Source of the DNA: Bacteroidia bacterium
GTDB lineage: Bacteria; Bacteroidota; Bacteroidia; Bacteroidales; CAJPTX01
Length of the DNA stretch: 28,117 bases
NCBI GenBank assembly: GCA_905373665.1
Contig: CAJPTV010000015.1
Span: 1-28,117, forward strand
Direction of reading: 5' to 3'
Part shown: one piece after another, positions 15,060 through 23,700 of the stretch
Numbering within the stretch: the stretch's first letter is position 1
How the letters are laid out: every line of letters starts with the position of its first letter
The notes under the pieces: generated by a model
Databases searched by the model: none
Seen by the model: the letters and a program-made list of their open reading frames with translations, nothing else
What the model was told of the DNA's origin: nothing
Made by a program: the position numbers and the translations under genes

Positions 15060-17150
15060 TTACAACTCTGTATTTTCCACAGAAAAACCCAGAAGGGTGA
15101 CATCATCCACCTGCGGCATCCCGACACGGTGACGGGCAAAATAAGCCAAAAGGTGACGACGCTGCGTATCCATGGGCAAGCCCACGATCTCTGACAGGTA
15201 TCTCAGCACGTTCCGAGAGCCGATCTTACTGTTCTCCTTATCGGGCTGTTCGATAAAGCCGTCCGTCATCATGTAAAAGACCATCCCTGGGACGAGATCG
15301 AGGGTCAAGCCCCCTTTACGGACATACGAAGGCGTATCGAGCGAGACCGTAGGCATACGTCCCGAGTAACGCTTTACCCCCCTCCCATCTTCCGAGTAAA
15401 AGAGCGCTTGCGAAGCCCCCGCATAGTGCACCTTCTTTGCAACGTAGTCGAGGAGCAATACCCCCATTTTCACATTAGCCTGCATCTTGAACGACTCGGT
15501 CGAATCCTTCCACAGGTCATTAAACTGTCGCGTAAACTCTTCGATGATCTCTATCGGGTCTGTCACCTTCGTTTCCCGAACTATCTGGTTCAGCTTCATG
15601 TAAGCGATAAACGAGAGTGCCGCCCCCGCCACTTCATGCCCCGAGCAATCTGCTAAGATGAAAATAGACCTATCGATCAGATCGGCGAACCAGAAGAGGT
15701 CGCCACTCACAATGTTGTTAGGGCGGTAAATGATAAAGTGGTTCGGGTAACGCATCGACATATTATCTTGATTCGGACGCAACGAGAGCTGAATCGTATT
15801 TGCGTACTCGATGCTGTTCATAATCAAGCTGTTCTTGTAAAGGAGCGAGCGCCGTGTAGATTCCTGTTGTTCGTTCTTAAATTGGTTTTCCGTACGGAGA
15901 TTCTCCGTATGCGCAAAGCTAATGATGAGCTCCGAGTTCCGTTTCGCATTTTGGGCTCGCTGCTCTTGCAAGATTTTATCGCGCGCCTGCAAGCGCAAGA
16001 AGTTTCGCAAAGAGAGGAGGAGGAAAAAGAGACCGAAAAAGGAGACTGCCCCTAAAAGAAGCCACGTATAGAGCTTCTGATTCTTCATCAAGAGGGCATA
16101 TAACGCCCCGCGCGCCTCCTCTTGTATCCCCTCCTCACGAATACACTTCGCATCGTAAATCTTGAAACTGCTCTGCGAGATGACACGGTTCAGCTCCTCG
16201 CACAAGACCATGGCTTCCATCTGATGCTGGTAAGCCTTCTCGTAGTCTCCCTCAGCGCGGAAGATCCTAGCCAGACGAAGCGAAAAGCCCGCCTCTAACC
16301 ATTCTTTCTTCTCTTGTTTCGACACCCGAAGTGCCTCTAGGAGCACGGCTTTAGCCTTACCCCAATCGCCTAGTAGGGTATAAATCATGGGCTCCGTAAC
16401 CGACAAACGACGCATCTCGCCGTTGAAGCGGAGCGGCTGAATGTAAAGCAGCCCCGAGTCTAGATAACGACGCGCGATATCGACCATCCCCACCCCTCGA
16501 TACGCTGTCGCTGTGTGCAGATAGAGCTCCGAGATCTGTTCCCAAACATTCATCTGCTTGGCAGCAGCAACCGCATTGAGGAAGTAATGGATCGCGGTCT
16601 TCGGTTTGCCAATCCCCTGATAATACAGCCCATTAGCATCTGACAAGATAAGCTCCCGTAAGTCTTTATTCGCAATAAACTCAAGCTTTTGTGCCGCCTG
16701 CAGATGTAAGGCTGCTTGTTCCCAATCCCCGACGACGACGTCTATCCGAATGAGCTCGTAGAGAAGGCGAAAACAGCGCTCGGTATCGTCCCGTTTTTCA
16801 CACATCTCATACGCATTCTCTAAAAATGCGGTCGCAAGAGCATAGCTTTCGATCCCCTCCAAAATAAGGGCAACGTTGGTATAGATCTCGACCAAGCGTG
16901 CCGTGTCAGCATCCATGAGCGAGAGGTGTTGGTAGGCCTCTATCCAGTCAACCTCTAGATTCTCAAGCGGGACACGCAAACCTGACACCACGTGCACCTC
17001 ATTAGCCTTTATCGGCGGCGCAAGCTGCCTGCGGTCAGGCGTGGGGTGCATCGCATAAAGCGGCACAGAAACCGCTGACCACAAGAAAAAGAGTGCAGCC
17101 AACAGTACCACCACGCGACAAAAATGCTTTACACGTCCGCCCCACATCAT
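15060..17150 (-). CDS. Membrane TPR protein with C-terminal SpoIIE-type PP2C phosphatase (first of pair)
   Basis: A 696-residue protein. A signal sequence or anchor (about 11-33) is followed by a periplasmic helical region of TPR-like repeats (about 70-350; for example GDYEKAYQHQMEAM), a transmembrane helix (about 361-383), a coiled coil (about 385-440) and a cytoplasmic SpoIIE phosphatase (about 455-696). Metal-binding acidic residues are all visible: Asp484 (SGDLFW), Asp501 (DCSGH), Asp630 (TDGF) and Asp682/683 (DDVTLLGF). The usual GHGVPGA is altered to GHEVAGA. It would dephosphorylate serine on a STAS protein in response to an envelope signal sensed through the TPRs. It begins 5 bases after the second phosphatase gene, so they form one transcript. 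The target is unknown. Confidence 0.9.
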   Translation of the reverse strand: MMWGGRVKHFCRVVVLLAALFFLWSAVSVPLYAMHPTPDRRQLAPPIKANEVHVVSGLRVPLENLEVDWIEAYQHLSLMDADTARLVEIYTNVALILEGIESYALATAFLENAYEMCEKRDDTERCFRLLYELIRIDVVVGDWEQAALHLQAAQKLEFIANKDLRELILSDANGLYYQGIGKPKTAIHYFLNAVAAAKQMNVWEQISELYLHTATAYRGVGMVDIARRYLDSGLLYIQPLRFNGEMRRLSVTEPMIYTLLGDWGKAKAVLLEALRVSKQEKKEWLEAGFSLRLARIFRAEGDYEKAYQHQMEAMVLCEELNRVISQSSFKIYDAKCIREEGIQEEARGALYALLMKNQKLYTWLLLGAVSFFGLFFLLLSLRNFLRLQARDKILQEQRAQNAKRNSELIISFAHTENLRTENQFKNEQQESTRRSLLYKNSLIMNSIEYANTIQLSLRPNQDNMSMRYPNHFIIYRPNNIVSGDLFWFADLIDRSIFILADCSGHEVAGAALSFIAYMKLNQIVRETKVTDPIEIIEEFTRQFNDLWKDSTESFKMQANVKMGVLLLDYVAKKVHYAGASQALFYSEDGRGVKRYSGRMPTVSLDTPSYVRKGGLTLDLVPGMVFYMMTDGFIEQPDKENSKIGSRNVLRYLSEIVGLPMDTQRRHLLAYFARHRVGMPQVDDVTLLGFSVENTEL

Positions 17151-17155
17151 CGCCG

Positions 17156-19369
17156 TTAGAAATGTAGCCCAATCACACAGATATCGTCCGCTTGGTCAGC
17201 TGCCCCCTGATGAAGCGCCAGTCCCTCAAGCAGGAAAAAGCGCTGATCCTCAGCCGAAGTCGAGGACTCCCGCATACGCCATAGCTCGTCCTGAAAGCGG
17301 TTGCTGCCATACTTACGGAAATTCTCATTGAGCTGATCGGTAAAGCCGTCAGAGGTGAGATAAACCCACGTGTCAGGCTCTAGGATGACCGTCTCGTTCT
17401 CATACGTACAGTTCGCAAGGGTACTCCCCGCACTCATGATACTGCCCCGATAGCGCTTTACACCCTCGTGCGTACTGATGTAAAGGGTACTTGACGCGGA
17501 GGAGAACACGAGCTCGCGCTTCTCACGTTCGTAACGTATAAGGGTAAGATCCATGCTATAGTGCCCCAAATAGGTGGTAGACTGATAGCTCAGGTTCTCA
17601 TGGATCTGATCGTGCAGGGTCATCAGCACCTGCGCGGGTGTGTTAAGACGCCACTGTTTCACAATCTTGTCTAACAAGACATGCCCTATCAGGCTCATCA
17701 ACGCCCCTGGCACCCCGTGACCCGCACAATCCACCAACGCCAACATCTCGTATGGACCAGCGTTCGCATACCAGTAAAAGTCGCCCGAAACGATATCGCG
17801 GGGCTTATAGATGATAAACGATTCGCCAAAAGCCTGCTCTATAAGACGTGCATCAGGGAGCATCACCTGCTGAATGTCGCGCACGAACTCTATGTTATGG
17901 TTCACCTTCCGAGAGTGGCTGTGTAGCGTATCCAGAAGGTTCTGAAGTAACGCCGTACTCTGCTCGAGATCCGCTCGCTGATTGTTCAGCACATTCTCAA
18001 GTGACCCCCACTTCTGATTGAGCTGTCGTGCGTAATCAGACTCCTTGATGAGCGCCTCCTGCGTACGTCGCAGTCCGTTCGAGTGCATCTTCAAATAACG
18101 GTGCATCAAAATGAACGCAAACAACAGAAAGGCCAACGAGAGCAGGAGCATCCGCTGGTTATTGTGTCGCTTGCGCCGCTCGTTCTCCTTAGAGAGCTTT
18201 TTTATCACCTCCTCATTCTCGGCATGAAGATTCAGGAGGTCAAAATTATCGCCTCGCTCGCGAAGGACGTGCAAAACGACATCATTGCTCAACTCCATGC
18301 GCGACACAGAGTCTATATAAGCCACCGCTTTCTTAAAGTGCCCCTGGGCAGCAGCGAGTTTGGCACATCGAAAGAGAAACTCTCGATAAAACTCAGGAAG
18401 CCAAGTAAACTCCGACATCGAACGGTACGCTTTCCGTACATAGTACATCGCACGGTCGTAATTGCCAAGAGTCGTGTAAAGCTCAACCAAATCAGAGGCG
18501 AAGAAATCCGTCTCACCAAAAGAACGGAAGTTCGCAAAACGCGTCTCATACTGCTCAATCTCCTCCTCTGCCCAAGCGCGAAAACCCTGTTCCAGATACG
18601 TACTAGCCAAATAGAGATGCACGTTGATGATGACCGACGTGTCTCCGTTCTCCTGCGCAAGCGGATAAGCCTTGTAGAGGAGATCGAGCATCATCGTCGT
18701 ATCTTGCCGTATTTTGGCGATAAACGACATATTGCTATAAAGACGAGCCCGATAGTTATACGAAAGGGAATCTTCGAGATCAAGAGCTTTTTGGTAGTAC
18801 AAGAGCGCATCGTCATAATCCCCCTGAGATTCGTAAATGAGCGCATTGTTGTTATAAACCGTGTAGCGCATCGTACGCGGAAAAGGGAGACTCTCAGATT
18901 CCATTCGCAGACACTCGCGGTAAGCAGCAAGCGCGGTCATGTAATTCTCCGTATCCTGACTTAACTCGCCAAAGGAGAAATAAACCTCCCGCAAAAGGAT
19001 CGTATCCTGCAATATGCGAGCCAGCTGCGAACTCTGTAAAAGGTAATAGTAGGCAGAATCATACTCTCCGCGCCGACGGAACTCCTCGTTGCTCCAAAGG
19101 TGGCAATACGTCAGAAGGACACTATTACGACTCCCCTTTGCCTCCCGATAAAGAGAGTCTAGGAGATTGGCATATTCCTCAAACTCACTACGCTGTAAGT
19201 AACGACTGAAACGACTGGCGTACGGACGAATAAGCGAATCTCGCTCCTCTTCCCGCTTGCTGGGGCATAACGTATCCTCCTTGGCGCTAACAACAATGCT
19301 ACTTCCCAGCAGCACGATCATCCATGCGACAGTCACCCAAAAACGACCGATCCCTCTCCTTACCTCCAT
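17156..19369 (-). CDS. Membrane TPR protein with C-terminal SpoIIE-type PP2C phosphatase (second of pair)
   Basis: A 737-residue protein with the same plan as its neighbour. It has a signal sequence (about 10-29), TPR-like repeats (about 90-370; for example SQGDYDDALLYYQKALDLED), a transmembrane helix (about 408-424), a coiled coil (about 430-490) and a SpoIIE phosphatase (about 495-737). The catalytic motifs are canonical: Asp530 (SGDFYW), Asp547 in DCAGHGVPGALMS, Asp674 (TSDGFTDQ) and Asp728/729 (DDICVIGL). The sequence differs clearly from the first copy, so the pair is an old duplication. It is transcribed before the other gene, with a 5-base gap. A serine-phosphatase acting on STAS switch proteins is inferred from the family. 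Confidence 0.92.
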   Translation of the reverse strand: MEVRRGIGRFWVTVAWMIVLLGSSIVVSAKEDTLCPSKREEERDSLIRPYASRFSRYLQRSEFEEYANLLDSLYREAKGSRNSVLLTYCHLWSNEEFRRRGEYDSAYYYLLQSSQLARILQDTILLREVYFSFGELSQDTENYMTALAAYRECLRMESESLPFPRTMRYTVYNNNALIYESQGDYDDALLYYQKALDLEDSLSYNYRARLYSNMSFIAKIRQDTTMMLDLLYKAYPLAQENGDTSVIINVHLYLASTYLEQGFRAWAEEEIEQYETRFANFRSFGETDFFASDLVELYTTLGNYDRAMYYVRKAYRSMSEFTWLPEFYREFLFRCAKLAAAQGHFKKAVAYIDSVSRMELSNDVVLHVLRERGDNFDLLNLHAENEEVIKKLSKENERRKRHNNQRMLLLSLAFLLFAFILMHRYLKMHSNGLRRTQEALIKESDYARQLNQKWGSLENVLNNQRADLEQSTALLQNLLDTLHSHSRKVNHNIEFVRDIQQVMLPDARLIEQAFGESFIIYKPRDIVSGDFYWYANAGPYEMLALVDCAGHGVPGALMSLIGHVLLDKIVKQWRLNTPAQVLMTLHDQIHENLSYQSTTYLGHYSMDLTLIRYEREKRELVFSSASSTLYISTHEGVKRYRGSIMSAGSTLANCTYENETVILEPDTWVYLTSDGFTDQLNENFRKYGSNRFQDELWRMRESSTSAEDQRFFLLEGLALHQGAADQADDICVIGLHF

Positions 19370-19471
19370 TTTCGTAGTGGTAAATGTAAGGAATTTATTC
19401 TAACCGTTTCATCCACAATCATACGCACCCGCCTAAGCCTAGGAGAAGAGTCCAGCCGCTGCACACACACC

Positions 19472-20737
19472 CTATTCGTAACGCAAAGCATCTATCGGGT
19501 CAAGGCGCGCAGCACGACTCGCTGGCAAATAACCCGCTAAAACGCCGACCAAGATACAGAGTATAAGGCTTCCCAAAGCCCAGCCCCATGGCATAGAGAA
19601 CTGCACGCCCATAGCCGTAGCAGCCCCTTTTCCAGCCAAAAGCCCTAACAAGATCCCAGCCAGACCGCCAAAGACGGTGATAAAAATCGCTTCCAAGAGG
19701 AACTGACCGCGGATTGTCCCACTATAAGCCCCAATCGCCTTGCGCGTCCCAATCTCACGCGTGCGCTCAGTCACACTCGCCAACATGATGTTCATCAGCG
19801 CAATGGCCGAACCAACAAGCGTAATCAGACCGATGAGGATGGCGGCTATCCCCACCGAGGAGAGACTCCCGAGGATCATCTTCGTAATCTCGTCATTGGT
19901 CTGAATGTTAAACGTATTCTGCTGGATGGGGCGGAGCTCCCGCACGCGACGCATCACCATCTCGACCTCCCCCTTAGCCATCGGGAGCGACACGCCCGTT
20001 CGCGGACTCACCGAGATTTGACAGTCGGGGTCTGGTATCTGATAACGCGTGAGCCCCGTCAGAAGCGGCATAAAGACCTCCTCATTACTCGCCCCACCAA
20101 ACGAGCTCGTACGTTCGGATAAAATCCCCACCACGGTGAATGGCGCCGAGCCCACCATCACACGCTTACCGAGCGCACGCGTAGCGGTCTCAAAGAGTTG
20201 CTCTGCGAGCGTAGCGCCAATGATGACCACATCAGTCACGTTCTTGTACTCTAGGGCTGTAAATGCGCGCCCATACTCAACGCTCCGTCCGTTAGCCTCT
20301 AGGTAGCGGGCGCTTATCCCCCTAAGCCAAAGCCCCGGACGCGACTCCTTACCTCGATATTTAAGCTGCGTAGCGCTCAACCACGAGATGTAACCTGCCG
20401 CCCCATACGGCGCATATTCGCGACAGAAGTGTTCGGCTTGTACGCGCGTAATGTTGGTATAGTTCTCGCCGTTAGAAACATCCTTGCCGTTAATGCGCAT
20501 GGAGGGCTTCCAGCTGATGATTTCAAAGGCTGCGCCGCGCGAGTCAGCCAATTCGTGCTCGATGGTATAACTCACCGCATTGATCACCGAAAGCATCCCC
20601 ATCAACGCCAAGAGCCCGATGGCGATAATGAGCATCGTAAGAAAGGCTCGTACACGGCTTACCCAAATCGCCGCAAGTGCCAAACGCACATTTTCGACAT
20701 TCCTCGCCCAAGAGCGGTGCAGCGGTCTCCAATCCAT
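19472..20737 (-). CDS. MacB-family ABC transporter permease
   Basis: A 421-residue permease with the MacB arrangement. One N-terminal helix (about 33-55, RAFLTMLIIAIGLLALMGML) is followed by a large periplasmic domain and three C-terminal helices (about 290-315, 343-368, 385-405). The signature SVTERTREIGTRKAIGA lies before the third helix, and it ends DPIDALRYE, the usual end of this family. These permeases pair with an ATPase and a membrane-fusion protein for export of peptides, macrolides or lipoproteins; neither gene is adjacent, so this is an orphan permease or its partners are outside the window. It lies between the giant surface protein gene (55 bases upstream) and the phosphatase pair. 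Confidence 0.92.
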   Translation of the reverse strand: MDWRPLHRSWARNVENVRLALAAIWVSRVRAFLTMLIIAIGLLALMGMLSVINAVSYTIEHELADSRGAAFEIISWKPSMRINGKDVSNGENYTNITRVQAEHFCREYAPYGAAGYISWLSATQLKYRGKESRPGLWLRGISARYLEANGRSVEYGRAFTALEYKNVTDVVIIGATLAEQLFETATRALGKRVMVGSAPFTVVGILSERTSSFGGASNEEVFMPLLTGLTRYQIPDPDCQISVSPRTGVSLPMAKGEVEMVMRRVRELRPIQQNTFNIQTNDEITKMILGSLSSVGIAAILIGLITLVGSAIALMNIMLASVTERTREIGTRKAIGAYSGTIRGQFLLEAIFITVFGGLAGILLGLLAGKGAATAMGVQFSMPWGWALGSLILCILVGVLAGYLPASRAARLDPIDALRYE

Positions 20738-20767
20738 CTTGCCTATTGGGTAAAGATTACAGTACTA

Positions 20768-20775
20768 CAAAAATA
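20768..20775 (-). promoter_or_regulatory. Putative -7 box for the MacB permease gene
   Basis: Reads TATTTTTG on the minus strand, matching TAnnTTTG, about 31 bases before the permease start, in the short gap after the surface-protein gene. The -33 element is not convincing. Confidence 0.4.
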
Positions 20776-20792
20776 GTAAAATGCGCCCATAT

Positions 20793-23700
20793 CTAACCAC
20801 TTCTTAGGGTAAAACACGTTCCCCTTGCAAAAAAAGCCGCCTCTTTCGAGACGGCTTTTTTATTGCAGTAAAGGAGAGAACGAACTACCTTTACGTTCTT
20901 TTGCGCAGAATTTACCCCGTAGAAACGCACAAAATAGATACCCGTAGGCAACTCCTCAGTGTCCACAATAACCTCTTTCTCTTCCAACACTCCAGAACGT
21001 ACCACTACGCCCGAGCTGTTCAGTAACTCATAACGTGCCGAAACGCCCTCAGGATTGCCTAGTCGCAACTGCGTAGTGAACGGATTCGGCGCTACCACAA
21101 GGCTCGACAACAGCGCATCTTCCACAGCCGTCGGAGGCTGTTTACCACCGTTATAGGGCGCTACAGGCTTAGGAGTCACGGTTACCGTGCAGGCCGCACT
21201 CACCGTTGAGCGGGCAGTACTGGTTAGGGTCACCGTAACGTTGACATCCCAAGGCGTTGGCTTTACAGCCACGAGGTTCACCTTATCGTCGCTTACCGTA
21301 GCAGTGACAAAACCCTCAGGACGTACCTCTACCTTTACTCCCTTTTCTACCTTCTCGGCAGGGTCAAATTGGAAAGTAAGCTCTTCGCTCGTACCCTCTT
21401 GCAGGCTCGTCTGCTTCTTACTCAAGAGCATCTTTGTCGGGTCGTTCCACGACACTGTGACCTCACACATCGCTCTTACGGTGGCATCCTTGGTGCTCAT
21501 AATCGTCAACAACACTGGAGTTTCGGGCAAGGTGGGCTTCAGCGCCTTAACCACAACCAAACCGTTTTGCAGGGTCGCCTCCACGTAACCCTCTGGCTCT
21601 GTCTTCACCGTTAACCCCTTGTCTACATACTTGCTAGGCGTAAATTCAACATTCAACGATCCCTCGCCCTCCACTCTCAGGTGAAGCTTATTCTTATTCA
21701 GGGTTAACTCCGTAGGCGCCGCCGGCGGTATCACTGATACCTGACAACTAGCCGAAACATTAGAAGCCTTCTCGCTTGTTAAAGTAACATTCACGGGCTC
21801 AGTAGTCAGTTTTAGCGCCGTCAACACCACATCATCCCCCTCTAAGCGAGCCGTAACAAAACCCTCGGGCGATACCGAAAGCCGCACCGAAGGATCAATA
21901 TTCTTGTCTGGCACAAACGAGAAGTGAACACGCTTGCTTTCTCCTTCGTAAAGGTCGACTTTTGTCTCATCCAATTCGATCTCCTCGGGCAACAAGAACG
22001 GCAACACCGTTACATCACAGCTGGCTTGTAACGTGGGTACTGCGATGCTCGTCAAAGTGACCTTGACGGGCTGACCTGCCTCGGTAGGCTTTATCGTCTC
22101 AATCAGCAACCGATTGCCCTCTACGCGTGCCAAAACAAAACCATCCGGGGTTACCGAGACTGAGACTTGTTGGTTAACATCCTCCGCAGGAGTGAAGGTG
22201 ATCGGGAGTTCAGCACGCTGCCCTACGTAACGTTCGAGCTTATCATGTTTAAGCGAAAGCGTCATGGGAGTCTGAAGCGCAAGCACCGTCACATCGCAAG
22301 AGACATCAACGGTGGGGTCTTTCTTACTCTTCACCACGACCTTTACGGGTGTACCTGCTGGCGTAGGACGCTGTAGCGCCTTAACCGAGACCACCCCGTC
22401 TTGCTCAGTGACCTCAACAAAGCCTTCGGGAAGTGCCGTAACCGACACCTCGCGGAATACATATTGCGATGGCGTAAAGCCTACGGTAAGTTCGGTCTTT
22501 TTACCCACATAAAGCGACAATGCGTTTTTAGAAAGCGACAAACTCGTCGGGGGCACAATGGCAGGTGTTACCTTCACTTGACACTTTGCATCCTTATCGC
22601 CGTGCTCTGCCTTGACGGTAAGGGTTACCGTCACGCCATTCGGGGTAGGTTGTAGCGCCTTGATGTGTAGCTCGTCATTGCTCTTCTTGGTCACCTCAAT
22701 ATAGCCCGCGGGCTCTGTGGTAAACGTATAGCCTTTGAGCACATACTCCTTAGGGTTGTAAGACACCGTGAGGTCTTGTTCTTTGTCCTTTTCTAACGAA
22801 AGGGTCTCTTCACTGAGCTTGATACGCTTAGGAGCGATAGGCTTGGGCGTTACGGTTATTTCCCGCGTTGCCTCAGCGTTGCCCTTCTCAGTTCTTACGG
22901 TAAGGGTTACCGGAGTGCCCACACGGGTAGGTCTGAGTGCCTTGATAAGGAGTTTATCTACCTCCTTTTGCACCACGGAGATATAACCATCATCAGGCTC
23001 GATAGTGAAAGCAATGGTTTTATCTACACCTGTCCCAGGGATGAAGGTGATGGTTAACGTCTCTTCTTTCTCTTCTTGTATTGCGAAAGCACTACTATTG
23101 CTCAACTCGATGCGATCGGGTGCAGGAAGCGGCACAACATTCACCTCGCAACTCCCGCTGACGGTCGCATCCTTATCGCTCGTGACAATCACTTTTACCT
23201 TCTCCTTCAACTGGTCTTTTGCCGTGACGAGCACCGACCCATCGGGTTGCAATTCCGCCGTTACATAGCCTTCGGGCTCGGTGGTAATCTTTACCGACTT
23301 GTCTACATCCTTCTTTGGTTTGAAAGAGAGGGTGAGTGAGGCACTTTGGGTTATAGGTAACTCCAAGGTCGCTGGTTTGAGTACTATCTCTCTCGGCGCC
23401 ACTTTGACTTTTGCATTTACCGTCACTTGACACTTATCCTCCTTGCCGCCGTGCGCTGCCTTGACGGTAAGGGTTACTGGCTTATCTTCGAGGGTCGACT
23501 TAATCGCCTTGATGCGCAGCACGTCATCGCTCTGCTTGTTCACATTGATATAGCCCGTAGGCTCTGCGGTAAACGTATAGCCTTTGAGTACATGCTCCTC
23601 GGGATCGTAGTGTACGGTCAGAGTCTCTTCACCACCCTCATCTAACACCAATTCTTTACTGCTAAGCAAGAGTTGTCTAGGCGCAACGAGCTTATGGTTC

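Noticed and set aside
18083..18964. A 293-residue open frame on the + strand inside the second SpoIIE phosphatase gene
   Set aside because: It is antisense to a clear domain-bearing gene, is rich in Arg, His and Ile/Val runs without a recognisable domain, and has no promoter or neighbour support.
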